Assembly (NCBI RefSeq): GCF_016583565.1
Contig: NZ_NRRF01000011.1
Coordinates: 1 to 64,000 of the forward strand
DNA: 64,000 nucleotides
Reading direction: 5' to 3'
Origin: Thiocystis violacea
Lineage (GTDB): Bacteria > Pseudomonadota > Gammaproteobacteria > Chromatiales > Chromatiaceae
A model generated the notes under the pieces. It was not told where the DNA came from, did not search any database, and worked only from the letters and a program-made list of their open reading frames with translations. Below are positions 1-8,805 of this stretch, in pieces. The stretch's first letter is position 1, and each line of letters opens with the position of its first letter. Made by a program: the position numbers and the translations under genes.

Positions 1-183
1 TCCCGCGGGCGGGCGGCCGGCCGCCGGTCGCGCCGGGGGACGTCCGCCGCCGCCATGCACGGAGACCCGCGCGGACGCATGCACGCCTCCGCGCGCGTCG
101 GCCTCCTGGGTCATCAGGGCCAGACTGGTGAATGCGAGGGCCAGGGAGCCCATCAGGATGGATCGCTTGAGAACAGGCTTCAT
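1..183 (-). CDS. Secreted Gly/Pro/Ala-rich small protein, 3' end outside window
   Basis: The frame runs from an ATG at 183 to the window edge (61 codons, no stop). It starts with a clear signal peptide: MKPVLKR, then a hydrophobic stretch, then a likely cleavage site near ADA-RGG. The visible mature part is low-complexity, rich in Gly, Pro, Ala and Arg. It starts 13 bp after the stop of the DUF2092 gene on the same strand, so the two are probably co-transcribed. No domain is recognised and no function is assigned. Composition suggests an exported, perhaps envelope-associated protein. Confidence 0.6.
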   Translation of the reverse strand, partial: MKPVLKRSILMGSLALAFTSLALMTQEADARGGVHASARVSVHGGGGRPPARPAAGRPPAG

Positions 184-196
184 CGTGGGGGCTCCG

Positions 197-988
197 TTAG
201 GGTGTGGCGGGGGCGGCGTCGGCGGCGACGATGGTAATAGGGTGATCGTCCTTCGTGGGGGTGAAGGTGAAGACGGCATCCGCCGGACGGGCGTTGGTGT
301 CCCAGGTCAGATTGGCCACGAACTGCGGCTCACCCGGAACCTCCTTGGTCGTGATCACATAGCGCAGCGGCAAGGGGGCGTCCCCTTGCGCGATCCAGAT
401 CTGCCAATCCACGTCCGCTTGGCGGAAGGCGTAGTGATCGGCCAACTGGCCCGAGATCCGGCTCGTGCCGACGGTCATGGCTTCTTGAATGCCCTCGGAG
501 GCGTCTTCCGCGGCGCCCCAGTAGAAAAGGTCGACGAGCGGAAACTCGATGCCGAACTTGGCCTGGACCTTGTCGAGCACTTCGCGGATGGTGGGCGGGG
601 CCGGGACCGAGGCGTAGTAGCGGGTCTCGGGCGCCACCAGGGTGAAGGTCTTGCCGTCGTAGTAGATCTCACGCGCCTTGCGGTCGGTCTCGACGTCGGC
701 GCGCAGCCGGTCCGGGCGGCGCACCTGGAGTTCGACCGTCTTGGTGAGCTGGATCTTCTGACCGGAGTCCAGTACCTCGTCGGTCGCGTCATCGACCCGC
801 ACGCTGAAGGATTCGAGGGTGCGCAGATAGGCGCCCATGCGTCCCAGCGCCTGCATGGCCGCGGGGTCGATCACGGGCATTCCGGGGAGGTCGACGGGCT
901 CCTGCGCCGGCGCTTCGGCCAGCACGGGGCTCGCGCCGGCGAGGCTCGCTAGGAGCAGCGCCGCCAGGGACGTGGCGAAGGGTTTCAT
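197..988 (-). CDS. DUF2092-family periplasmic protein
   Basis: This 263-residue protein has a signal peptide (MKPFATSLAALLLASLAGAS, cleaved near VLA-EAP). The mature part resembles DUF2092 proteins, which are predicted beta-rich, LolA-like periplasmic proteins. Typical stretches are LQVRRPDRLRADVETD, YYDGKTFTL and LPLRYVITTKEVPGEPQF. The start at 988 is preferred over an in-frame ATG ten codons upstream because it begins the signal peptide directly. It lies just downstream of the SulP gene on the same strand and just upstream of a second secreted protein. Its role is unknown; a lipid- or ligand-handling role is only inferred from the fold. Confidence 0.75.
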   Translation of the reverse strand: MKPFATSLAALLLASLAGASPVLAEAPAQEPVDLPGMPVIDPAAMQALGRMGAYLRTLESFSVRVDDATDEVLDSGQKIQLTKTVELQVRRPDRLRADVETDRKAREIYYDGKTFTLVAPETRYYASVPAPPTIREVLDKVQAKFGIEFPLVDLFYWGAAEDASEGIQEAMTVGTSRISGQLADHYAFRQADVDWQIWIAQGDAPLPLRYVITTKEVPGEPQFVANLTWDTNARPADAVFTFTPTKDDHPITIVAADAAPATP

Positions 989-1014
989 GCGGTGGTCCTC
1001 TTCAGGGTTGCGGA

Positions 1015-2712
1015 TCATGTGCGCGATTCCTTCGCCGTCGAATCCATGCCTTCAGACGTGGCGGCGCGAAAACGCTCCACCGCCAGGGGGAGATTGAAGA
1101 TCAGCCGCTCGCGGCCCAGCGTCTCGCCGAGCGGGGAGCGCTGCACCATCGCGAGCACCTCGGGGTTGAGCGCCACCAGCCACAGCTGGGCGCCGCGCTC
1201 GCGCAGCCGCTCCTCGCCCTCGGTGAGCATCTTGAGCGCCGAGTACTCGATGTCGATCACGGCACTGAAGTCCATCACCAGCACTCGCGGCTCGGCGGCG
1301 TCGATCAGCGGCCAGACCTGCTCGCCGATGCGCTGGGCATTGGCGAAGAAGAGGCGCCCCTCGGGCCGCACCATCAGCAGTCCGGGGAAGGTCTCGTCGT
1401 CCGGGTGAGCGTCCGATCTTGGCCGGAAAACCTCGGTGCCCGGCTTGCGCCCGAGCACATAGAGGCGCGGATGCGCGGCCTGATAGGCCAGGGAGACCAA
1501 GGAGACGATGATGGCCACCAGGATCCCCTTGAGTGTCCCGAGTACGACCACGCCGGCGAAGGCGGCCAGCGCCCAGAGGAACTCCATGCGCCGGATTCGC
1601 AGGATGGCGAACAGCTCGGCCGGCTGGATCAGCCCGATCGAATAGACGATGACGACGGCCGCCAGCGTCGCCTGCGGCATCAGGCCCATGAGGGGCGCGA
1701 GCAAGAGCAGGGTGGCGACGGCGGCCGCGGCCGTCACCAGGCCGGCGATCTGGGTGCGCGCGCCGGCGCGCCGGTTCACCGCCGTCTGCGAGGTGCCGCC
1801 ACCGCCCGGCATGGCGCCGAAGAGACCGCCGGCGACGTTGCCGAGCCCGGTCGCCACCAGCTCCTGGTTGGGCACCGGGCGCGGCTCGCCCCGCCCGGCG
1901 AAGGCCCGCGCGGCGGCGATGGTTTCGGTGAAGCTCATGAGCGCGATGCCGAGCGCGCCGGGCCACAGCTGCTCGACCAGCGCCAGGTTGGGCAGGCTCA
2001 GGGCGGGCAGACCCTGGGGGATGTGGCCGACGATCGCCACGCCCTGGTCCTGCAGCGCGAGCAGCCCCGAGACGGCGATGCCGAGCGCGACCGCGACCAG
2101 CGGCGCCGGGGCGCGCGGGGCCAGGCGCTCGATCCCGAGCAGGATGGCCAGCATGGCGACGCCGACCGCCAGGGTCGCGAGCGAGGTCTCGGGCAGGTGC
2201 GCGACGAGCGCGAGGAAGTCGCGCAGGAAGCCGGTCTTCTCGATATGGATGCCGAGCAGCTTGGGCACCTGATCCAGGATGATGACCAGCCCGATGCCCG
2301 CCTTGAACCCGGTCAGCACCGGCTCCGAGATGAAGCTGGCGACGACCCCGAGCCGCAGCACCGCGGCCAGGATCAGCATGACCCCGACCAGGACCGCGAG
2401 CGTCGCCGAGGCCGTCAGCAGCGCCGTCGGATCCCCGTTCGGCACCACCAGCGCGAGCTGGGTGCCGGTGAGGATCGCGAGCGTCGTGGTGGTGGTGACG
2501 CTGAGCGGCCGCGAGGTGCCGAGGATGGCGTAGATCACCAGGGGGACGAAGGCGGTGTAGAGCCCCACCTCCACCGGCAGCCCGGCGATGGTGGCATAGG
2601 CCATGGCCTTGGGGATGACCACGGCGGCGGTGGTCAGGCCGGCAACCAGGTCCAGACGCAACCACTCCGGTTGGTAGCCGCCGAGCCAGTCGCGCATTGG
2701 GATGGCACTCAT
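1015..2712 (-). CDS. SulP-family anion permease with C-terminal STAS domain
   Basis: This is a 565-residue inner-membrane transporter of the SulP (SLC26) family. The N-terminal 420 residues hold about ten to twelve membrane segments, including the family-typical early region (WLRLDLVAGLTTAAVVIPKA, residues about 17-36). A cytoplasmic STAS domain follows from about residue 430 to 540 (FFANAQRIGEQVWPLID, VLVMDFSAVIDIEYSALKML). SulP members carry sulfate, bicarbonate, chloride or dicarboxylates, and the substrate cannot be read from the sequence. It follows the P-II-like gene after only 7 bp and ends an operon containing DUF1538 and two P-II-type proteins. That context favours bicarbonate or sulfate under metabolite control (inference). 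Confidence 0.92.
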   Translation of the reverse strand: MSAIPMRDWLGGYQPEWLRLDLVAGLTTAAVVIPKAMAYATIAGLPVEVGLYTAFVPLVIYAILGTSRPLSVTTTTTLAILTGTQLALVVPNGDPTALLTASATLAVLVGVMLILAAVLRLGVVASFISEPVLTGFKAGIGLVIILDQVPKLLGIHIEKTGFLRDFLALVAHLPETSLATLAVGVAMLAILLGIERLAPRAPAPLVAVALGIAVSGLLALQDQGVAIVGHIPQGLPALSLPNLALVEQLWPGALGIALMSFTETIAAARAFAGRGEPRPVPNQELVATGLGNVAGGLFGAMPGGGGTSQTAVNRRAGARTQIAGLVTAAAAVATLLLLAPLMGLMPQATLAAVVIVYSIGLIQPAELFAILRIRRMEFLWALAAFAGVVVLGTLKGILVAIIVSLVSLAYQAAHPRLYVLGRKPGTEVFRPRSDAHPDDETFPGLLMVRPEGRLFFANAQRIGEQVWPLIDAAEPRVLVMDFSAVIDIEYSALKMLTEGEERLRERGAQLWLVALNPEVLAMVQRSPLGETLGRERLIFNLPLAVERFRAATSEGMDSTAKESRT

Positions 2713-2719
2713 CGCGGAT

Positions 2720-3112
2720 TCACTCCGAAAGCTCGCCGGGCTCGTTGGGGACGCCCTCCGGAAGCAGGAAGGGCGTGGCGAAACTGAGCGGCGTCATCAT
2801 GAGCGCCCCGCCGCCCGGCCGGCCGATCTCCGCCTGGACGTAGAGGCGATCGAAGAGCGCGTCCGCCTCGGCCGCCGCCACGACGATGCTGACCAGTCGC
2901 ACCAGCGTCGGCTCCGGGAGCGTGCCGCGACGCGCGCTGGTCTCCCGCAGCACGGAATGACCACGGCAATAGACGGAATTCGCCCGTATCACGCCCTGCC
3001 GGTCGCGCAGCCATCCCAGCAGGCGCCGCTCGCTGCCGTCGTCGGGGAGGATGCAGGAGATCAGCTTGGCCGCGCCGCCGGGAACGGGGTTCAAGGGCTC
3101 GGGGGCGCTCAT
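2720..3112 (-). CDS. P-II-like regulatory protein, divergent
   Basis: This 130-residue cytoplasmic protein matches the P-II/GlnB beta-alpha-beta pattern. An opening strand (AKLISCILPDDGS) is followed by a helix (RRLLGWLRDRQGVI), and a second unit (LVRLVSIVVAAAEADALFDRLY) ends in the GRPGGG turn and a final strand. There is no recognisable uridylylation T-loop, so control by uridylylation is unlikely. The start codon overlaps the stop of the upstream P-II gene (ATGA), which implies translational coupling. P-II-like proteins next to transporters usually bind nucleotides or bicarbonate and gate the transporter (SbtB, CPII). The same job for SulP or DUF1538 is inferred. Confidence 0.7.
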   Translation of the reverse strand: MSAPEPLNPVPGGAAKLISCILPDDGSERRLLGWLRDRQGVIRANSVYCRGHSVLRETSARRGTLPEPTLVRLVSIVVAAAEADALFDRLYVQAEIGRPGGGALMMTPLSFATPFLLPEGVPNEPGELSE

Positions 3113-3483
3113 GAGGTCGTCTCCTGCCCCGGCACCCGCGCCAAGACCTCGCGCGGGATGTAGGTCGCGAGCCGCTCGACGGGTGTGATGTAGGCCAGAC
3201 CGGCGCCGGGGCGGCCGAGGTCGGCGGCGTGGTACACCGCCTCGAAGACCACCTCCTGGTAGTCGCTCGCGACCAGGATGCTGACGACATCCTTCTCCGC
3301 CTCGATCGCGATGCCGAGCAGCCCCAGGCGCTCGCGCGGTCCGATGCCGCGGGCGTGGTAGACGAGCGCCCCGGCCGCGCCCATCGCCTGGGCGGCCTGG
3401 ATGACGGCGTCGCCGCGCCCGGCCTCGACGATGCAGGTGATGAGCGCCACGTCGGTCAGATAGGTGATCTTGTCGTCGTTCAT
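3109..3483 (-). CDS. P-II family regulator (DUF1538-associated type)
   Basis: This 124-residue P-II-fold protein has strand 1 (DVALITCIVEAG), helix 1 (AVIQAAQAMGAAGALVYHARG), a short GIGPRERLGLLGIAIE segment instead of a long T-loop, and the second half (VVSILVASDYQEVVFEAVYHAADLGRPGAGLAYI). The start at 3483 overlaps the stop of the DUF1538 gene (ATGA), so it is translationally coupled. It differs from canonical GlnB/GlnK in lacking the Tyr51-type T-loop. A trimeric sensor of nucleotide or metabolite acting on the adjacent membrane protein is the simplest reading; the ligand is unknown. Confidence 0.85.
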   Translation of the reverse strand: MNDDKITYLTDVALITCIVEAGRGDAVIQAAQAMGAAGALVYHARGIGPRERLGLLGIAIEAEKDVVSILVASDYQEVVFEAVYHAADLGRPGAGLAYITPVERLATYIPREVLARVPGQETTS

Positions 3484-5279
3484 AGCGGTGACTGAGCCTC
3501 CAGCGCTGAATGAGTGGCCGGCTCGCGACGGGCCGCGCGCGCTTGCCGCCAGAGGTGCAGGCGCGCCCAGAGCCCGGTCAGCAGCACGCTGATGATGGGG
3601 CCGATGGAGGCCAGACAAAGGATGCCGAAGCCTTCGACGGCGTGCGTCGCGTTCCCCAACCCGAGCCCCATCGCGAGCACCAGGGGCACGGTGATCGGCC
3701 CCGTGGTGACACCGGCGCTGTCCCAGGCAACGTTCACGAACTCCTCCGAGGACACCAGGGTCAGGGCGGCGGCGAGCAGATAGGGCGGGACGATCAGCCA
3801 TACCAGCGGCAGGTCGAAGACCAGCTTGGTCAGGCCCAGGGCGATCCCGCAGGCGACCCCGACCGACACCGCCAGGATGAGCGTGCGCTTCTTGAAGAAG
3901 CCGTTGGTCAGCTGCTCGGCGGTCACGCCCAGGGCGTTGAGCGCCGGCTCGGCGATGGTGGCGCCGAAGCCGAGCACCCAGGCGAAGACCACCGCGAGCG
4001 TGAGTCCGACCCCATAGCGATAGAGCGGCGAGCCGTCCGCGCCGGGGATCTCCATGAAGGCCGCCGGCACCAGGGAGCCCGCGCTCCCGCCGAGCGCCGA
4101 GAGCCCGTAGGTCAGCCCCAGGTTGAACAGGCACATGCCGATCACCGTCAGCGCGATGCCGAGCCCGATCTCGCGCGGGCGCGGCAACGCCTCTTTCAGC
4201 ACCAGCTTCAGGATGACGAGCAGGAAGAGCACCAGCGGCAGGATGGCGCGGATGCCCATCAGCACCTCGGCGCCGGGGCTGCGGGCGTACCAGGCGAGAT
4301 GCTCCGTGGACGCGCTTGCAACCGTGGTCGCGGCGGCGAGGATCTCCGCCGGCGTGACGGTTCCGGCGACATAGAAGGTCAGCAGCAGGACGCCGATGAT
4401 GGGGAAGAGCGAGGCCAGGGTCACGATGCCGAAGCCGGACAGACCCGAGTCGCCCCGCCCGGCGGCGGCCGCGATGCCGATGCCGAGCGAGAGCACCAGC
4501 GGCACCGTGACCGGCCCGGTGGTCACGGCCCCGGCATCCCAGGCGAGCCCCAGCACCTTGGCCAGCTCCGGCTGGCTCGCGCCATAGAGCGTCAGCCCAA
4601 GCACCGGGACCAGCGAGGCGTAGATCAGGGGCTTGAGGCTCCAGCCGTACAGAAAACGCAGGGTGCCCAGTACCGCGGCGAGCCCGACGCTGGCCCCGAT
4701 GACCAGCACCAGCACACCGGACCAGGGGTTGAGCAGCGCCCAGAGATAGGGCGCGCGCTCGGGCGAGACGTTCTGCCCCGCCGCCTGGAGCGCCCCGATC
4801 GCGGGCTCCGCGAAGGTCACGCCGATGCCGAGCAGTAGCGTGATGAGTAGCACCAGGGGCAGCGGCGACTTGCGCGGCAGGCGATGCCCGATCAGCTCGC
4901 CGAAGGGCATCAGACCCAGCTTCAGCCCCTCCATGAAAAACATCAGACCCAGGATCACCGCGAAGAGCCCGCCGGTGACCAGCCAGGAGTCCGCGATCAA
5001 CTGGCGCAGGATGAGGATTTGAAAGAGCGCGAGATAGACCGCCAGTGGCACCACGGCCTTGAGCTGATCCAGGAAGCGCACCGAGACATAGGGCCGCAGC
5101 AGACGCGCGACCTCGTCCGGATGCAGCCGGATGGGGCCGGTCGCGGGCGCGGGCAGCGGGCGGCCGCGCGCATCGCGACCCGCGGACGGGATGATGGCGT
5201 TGAAGCTCAGCTCACGCCGCCCGGCACCGATGGCGCGGAGATAGTCGGCGTAGCGCGCCTGGTTTTTCGTCACGCTCAT
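3480..5279 (-). CDS. DUF1538-domain polytopic membrane protein
   Basis: This 599-residue protein has a cytoplasmic N-terminus (MSVTKNQARYADYLRAIGAG) followed by two related DUF1538 halves of about six membrane segments each. The halves share similar stretches: GVTFAEPAIGAL versus FGATIAEPALNAL, and LAWDAGAVTTGPVTVPLVLSLG versus VAWDSAGVTTGPITVPLVLAMG. This internal inverted-repeat look is typical of secondary transporters. The start at 5279 overlaps the stop of the ABM-type gene (ATGA). A longer in-frame N-terminus exists but would read through that upstream gene. DUF1538 has no established substrate; regulated ion or bicarbonate transport is inferred from the P-II and SulP neighbours. Confidence 0.88.
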   Translation of the reverse strand: MSVTKNQARYADYLRAIGAGRRELSFNAIIPSAGRDARGRPLPAPATGPIRLHPDEVARLLRPYVSVRFLDQLKAVVPLAVYLALFQILILRQLIADSWLVTGGLFAVILGLMFFMEGLKLGLMPFGELIGHRLPRKSPLPLVLLITLLLGIGVTFAEPAIGALQAAGQNVSPERAPYLWALLNPWSGVLVLVIGASVGLAAVLGTLRFLYGWSLKPLIYASLVPVLGLTLYGASQPELAKVLGLAWDAGAVTTGPVTVPLVLSLGIGIAAAAGRGDSGLSGFGIVTLASLFPIIGVLLLTFYVAGTVTPAEILAAATTVASASTEHLAWYARSPGAEVLMGIRAILPLVLFLLVILKLVLKEALPRPREIGLGIALTVIGMCLFNLGLTYGLSALGGSAGSLVPAAFMEIPGADGSPLYRYGVGLTLAVVFAWVLGFGATIAEPALNALGVTAEQLTNGFFKKRTLILAVSVGVACGIALGLTKLVFDLPLVWLIVPPYLLAAALTLVSSEEFVNVAWDSAGVTTGPITVPLVLAMGLGLGNATHAVEGFGILCLASIGPIISVLLTGLWARLHLWRQARAARREPATHSALEAQSPL

Positions 5280-5647
5280 GACCTGTCCTCGCGGGCATCG
5301 GAAGGGAAGTCCTGGAGCAGTCCATAGGCGCGCCGCGCGGCCTCGATCACCTCGATCCCCGCGCGGGACGCGATCTCGTCGAATCGGATCAGCGGCGGCT
5401 GCAGCGACAGCTCCATCGCCGCGATCAGGGTCTTGCAGGCATCGGAGGCCAGATAGCGGTTCAGCTCCGATTGCGATGTCCATTCCTCAACCAACATGAT
5501 GGCATCTGGCTCCTCGGCATCATGATAGAGCAGGCAGCCGAGGCAGCCAGGTGTCACACGTGTCGGTTCAAGGAGTGCTCGGACGGCCTTCAGGACGTCG
5601 TCGCGGCAGGATGGCGCGATCAGGACGCTCAATGAAAATCGGATCAT
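5276..5647 (-). CDS. Antibiotic-biosynthesis-monooxygenase (ABM) fold protein
   Basis: This 123-residue protein begins MIRFSLSVLIAPSCRDDV. It has the dimeric ABM ferredoxin-like pattern: a strand, a helix (DDVLKAVRALLEPTRVTPGC), a strand with DAEEPDAIMLVEEW, then SQSELNRYLASDACKTLIAAME. Family members include quinol monooxygenases and stress proteins, and many have no known reaction. It is the first gene of the DUF1538-P-II-SulP operon and overlaps the next gene by four bases. The start at 5647 is chosen because the ABM strand begins there; an in-frame extension upstream has no matching content. The C-terminal 30 residues are helical and specific to this protein. Confidence 0.75.
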   Translation of the reverse strand: MIRFSLSVLIAPSCRDDVLKAVRALLEPTRVTPGCLGCLLYHDAEEPDAIMLVEEWTSQSELNRYLASDACKTLIAAMELSLQPPLIRFDEIASRAGIEVIEAARRAYGLLQDFPSDAREDRS

Positions 5648-5939
5648 TGGACCGGAGGACACTCGGATGGACCATGCGAGTGCTAGAGCAAGAACGCAGC
5701 CAACGCTGATGTGGTCCGTCGAGCGGTCGGCACCGTCCAGCAAATCAGCGACTTGAAGAGACCGTCTGCCCATTCCACCAACCGCAGGGTTGCCCGAGAC
5801 TCCGATATGTCGGAGTTACCACGAAACGTTGGGCGACTCTCGTGCGCCGTGCATCCCCCAAGGGGGTAGTCTTCAACCTGACACGGATAGGAGGCATCGC
5901 GGTCTTGACGCGGTGCTCCGAGAATCATCTGGAAGCCGA

Positions 5940-6470
5940 ATGCCGAGGGTGAATGTGATGTTGAACCTGACACTGGCACTGGTCGTCGCGGCCCTGCTGG
6001 TTTGGGCGTATGCGCATTGGCCGCCTGTTGCGCTGCCTCTGGATGCGAGCGCGGATCACCTGCTCGTGCTCAAGTCCGAGCGCAAGCTCAGGCTCTATCG
6101 TGGTCGGGAGCTGCTGCGCGAATATCGGGTTTCGCTGGGCTTCGCGCCCCGCGGCGCCAAGGAGCGCGAGGGTGACGGCAAGACGCCCGAGGGGCGCTAT
6201 GTGATCGACTACCGCAACCCCAACAGCCGTTTCTATCGGTCACTCCACATCGCCTATCCGACGGCAACCGAGGTCGCACGCGCGCAGGCGAAGGGGGTCT
6301 CGCCGGGCGGCATGATCATGATTCACGGGCTGCGCAATGACCGCGGCTTCTGGGGGCGATTGCACCGTCTGCGCGACTGGACGGCGGGATGCATCGCCGT
6401 CACCAATGCTGAGATGGCGGAGATCTGGCGCCTGGTCCCGGACGGGACGCCGATCGAGATTCGGCCCTAG
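5940..6470 (+). CDS. L,D-transpeptidase (YkuD/ErfK family), membrane-anchored
   Basis: This is a 176-residue protein if started at the ATG at 5940; a start at 5958 is also possible. A single N-terminal hydrophobic anchor (LTLALVVAALLVWAYAHW) puts the catalytic domain in the periplasm. The YkuD signature is present: MIMIHGLRNDRG, and about 20 residues later DWTAGCIAVTN with the nucleophilic Cys. The usual Arg after SxGC is replaced by Ala-Val, as in YafK-like members. Such enzymes cross-link peptidoglycan or attach and release proteins at meso-DAP. It converges with the CorC-type gene, the two stops overlapping by four bases. Confidence 0.88.
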   Translation: MPRVNVMLNLTLALVVAALLVWAYAHWPPVALPLDASADHLLVLKSERKLRLYRGRELLREYRVSLGFAPRGAKEREGDGKTPEGRYVIDYRNPNSRFYRSLHIAYPTATEVARAQAKGVSPGGMIMIHGLRNDRGFWGRLHRLRDWTAGCIAVTNAEMAEIWRLVPDGTPIEIRP

Positions 6471-7774
6471 CGCTTTGTCTTGCGGGGCGGGCGAGGGACG
6501 ATCTTGACCGTTTTCACGCCATTGTCGGAGGTCTGGATGATCTCGATGGGGTGATCATGCAGCTTGAGGCTGGTTCCTGGCTCCGGGATGGTCTCCAGAT
6601 ACTCCAGGATGAGGCCGTTCAGGGTCTTTGGACCTGTCGTTGGCAGCTCCCAGCGCAGCGCGCGATTGAGGTCGCGGACGCTGATGGCACCGTCGATCAG
6701 GAGGCTGCCATCTTCGGTGCGATGGACGTCGCCGATGCTGTCGGATGGATCGGTCGTGAACTCGCCGACGATCTCTTCGAGCAGATCCGTCAGCGTAATG
6801 AGGCCCATGAAGTCGCCGTACTCATCGACGACGATTCCGATCTGTTGCTTGCGGCGTTGGAAATTGAGGAGCTGTTGATAGAGCGCCGTGCCCTCGGGCA
6901 CGAAATAGGGCTCCTGAGCGATCTCGCGCAGACGTGTCCGATCCAGGCCCTGTTCGAGCAAGGCGTGCAGGGCGTTCCTGGCATGCAGGATGCCGATGAC
7001 GTTGTCGATGCTGCCGTCATAGAGGGGCAGGCGGGTGTAGCTGGTGTTGCGGATCGTGTGGAGGATCTCATCCTGGTCGTCCTGGATGTCGATACCTTCC
7101 ACGTCGTTGCGCGGGATCATGATGTCTTCAACGGTGGCATGCTCCAGGTCCAGGATGGCCAGGAGCATGGAGCGGCTGCGTTCGGGGATCATGGCGCCAG
7201 CCTCGCTGACGACGGTACGCAACTCCTCTCGGCTGAGATCGGTACCCTGGCCGCCCTCGGGCACGATGCCAATCAGCTTCAGCAGCCCGTTGGTGAAGAA
7301 GTTCACGAGCCAGACGAAGGGGTAGAGCACCTTCAGCAGCGGGGCGTAGATATAGGCCGCGGGGAAGGCGAGCCGCTCCGGGTGCAGGGTCGCGTAGGTC
7401 TTGGGTGCGACCTCGGCGAAGATCAGGATCACCAGGGTCAGGATCCCCGCCCCCAGACTGATGGCCCCCTCGCCGCCGATGCGCAGCGCGATCACGGTGG
7501 CGATGGACGCGGCCATGATGTTGACGAAGTTGTTGCCGAGCAGGATGAGCCCGATCAGGCGGTCTGGCCGATCCAGCAGTCTGCGTGCGATCCGGGCGCC
7601 ACGGTTGCCTTGATCGGCCATGTGCCGCAGCTTGTAGCGGTTGATGGTCAAGAGCGCGGTCTCCGAGCCCGAGAAGAAGGCCGAGAGATTGATCAGGACG
7701 AAGAGCGCGAGAAAGAGGCCGGGTAATGGCAGTTCGTTCACGGAAAGCCGATGGGTGGCTGAAGATTGGCCCAT
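6467..7774 (-). CDS. HlyC/CorC (CNNM) family transporter with DUF21 and CBS pair
   Basis: This is a 435-residue protein. The N-terminal DUF21/CNNM domain has about four membrane segments (LFLALFVLINLSAFFSGSET; FSGSETAL is diagnostic). A CBS pair spans about residues 210-330 (MIPRNDVEGIDIQDD, IGIVVDEYGDFMGLITLTDL). A C-terminal CorC_HlyC domain completes it (DGSLLIDGAISVRDLNRAL). The family acts in Mg/Co efflux or homeostasis at the inner membrane, with CBS domains sensing nucleotides. The start is uncertain: the ATG at 7774 has no clear ribosome-binding site and a GTG at 7741 is also possible. It diverges from rdgC. Confidence 0.9.
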   Translation of the reverse strand: MGQSSATHRLSVNELPLPGLFLALFVLINLSAFFSGSETALLTINRYKLRHMADQGNRGARIARRLLDRPDRLIGLILLGNNFVNIMAASIATVIALRIGGEGAISLGAGILTLVILIFAEVAPKTYATLHPERLAFPAAYIYAPLLKVLYPFVWLVNFFTNGLLKLIGIVPEGGQGTDLSREELRTVVSEAGAMIPERSRSMLLAILDLEHATVEDIMIPRNDVEGIDIQDDQDEILHTIRNTSYTRLPLYDGSIDNVIGILHARNALHALLEQGLDRTRLREIAQEPYFVPEGTALYQQLLNFQRRKQQIGIVVDEYGDFMGLITLTDLLEEIVGEFTTDPSDSIGDVHRTEDGSLLIDGAISVRDLNRALRWELPTTGPKTLNGLILEYLETIPEPGTSLKLHDHPIEIIQTSDNGVKTVKIVPRPPRKTKR

Positions 7775-7893
7775 TCTAGCGAAACGGGGCGCCCGCCGCG
7801 AATGGGTGGCCGCTTCTGGAGCGCGGGGATCTGGTCACTTGCAGTTCCCTGTGAGTCGGGCATACTCCGGCCCTTTTTCGACAGGGGCTCACG

Positions 7894-8799
7894 ATGTTCA
7901 AGAATGCTCGATTCTACCGTTTGGATACGCCGTTCGGTCTGGATGCCACTGAGCTGGAGGAGCGCCTGGGTGGACGGCGGTTCCGCCCCTGCGGGCCGGT
8001 GGAGACGGCGACCTTGGGCTGGGCCGCGCCCTTGGGCGAGGAGACCGCCGCGCTCGTCCATGCGGTGAGCGGCTGCTTCCTCATGTGCGCGCGCAAGCAG
8101 GAGCGTCTGCTGCCGTCCGCCGCCGTGGCGGAGGCGCTCGATGAGCGCGTCAGCGAACTGGAGGCGGGAGAGGCGCGCGACGTGGGCCGCTCCGAGCGCC
8201 GCCGGCTGCGTGAGCAGATCGTCACCGAGATGCTGCCGCGTGCCTTCACCCGCTCGCGCCGAACCCAGCTCTATGTGGATACCGAAGCCGGTTGGCTGGT
8301 CGTGGATGCCGGGAGCGAGAAGCAGGCCGAGGAGATCGTCTCGCTGCTGCGCGAGACCCTGGAGAGCCTCCCGGCGAAGCTGCCGGCCCCGGAGAAGACC
8401 CCGGCGACGATCATGACCTCCTGGCTCCTGGATGGCACCGCCCCGGACGATTTCGTCTCCGGAGATGCCTGTGAGCTGCGCGACGCCGAGGACAACGCCA
8501 GCGTCGTCCGCTGCAGCGGGCAGGATCTCTCCAGCGATGAGATCCTCAATCACATGCGCGCCGGAAAGCGCGCGACCAAGCTTGCCCTCGAGTGGGACGA
8601 GCGACTGAGTTTCACCCTGGCGGACGATCTCTCCCTCAAGCGTCTGCGGGTCGGCGAGGCCCTGCTCGAAGAGCTCGACGGTGACGACCTCGACCCCGCG
8701 ATGCGGCTGGATGCGGAGTTCGCCATCCTGGCGCTGCAGATGCGGCAATTGATCGCCAGGCTCGACGAGGTGTTTGGCTTGGCGCCACGGGAGATCTGA
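7894..8799 (+). CDS. rdgC: Recombination-associated protein RdgC
   Basis: This 301-residue protein matches RdgC in length and sequence (MFKNARFYRLDTPFGLDATE; a central LREQIVTEMLPRAFTRSRRT; LALEWDERLSFTLADDLSLKRL near the C-terminus). RdgC forms a ring-shaped dimer on DNA and restrains RecA. The gene stands alone, divergent from the CorC-type gene with about 120 bp between starts. It converges with the sugar epimerase gene across a stretch with two hairpins. Confidence 0.93.
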   Translation: MFKNARFYRLDTPFGLDATELEERLGGRRFRPCGPVETATLGWAAPLGEETAALVHAVSGCFLMCARKQERLLPSAAVAEALDERVSELEAGEARDVGRSERRRLREQIVTEMLPRAFTRSRRTQLYVDTEAGWLVVDAGSEKQAEEIVSLLRETLESLPAKLPAPEKTPATIMTSWLLDGTAPDDFVSGDACELRDAEDNASVVRCSGQDLSSDEILNHMRAGKRATKLALEWDERLSFTLADDLSLKRLRVGEALLEELDGDDLDPAMRLDAEFAILALQMRQLIARLDEVFGLAPREI

Positions 8800-8805
8800 C
8801 GAGCT

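Noticed and set aside
1405-2787. Long open frame on the plus strand opposite the SulP gene
   Set aside because: High-GC codon use creates open antisense frames. The Arg/Gln/Asp/His-rich translation has no protein character and the opposite strand is clearly SulP.
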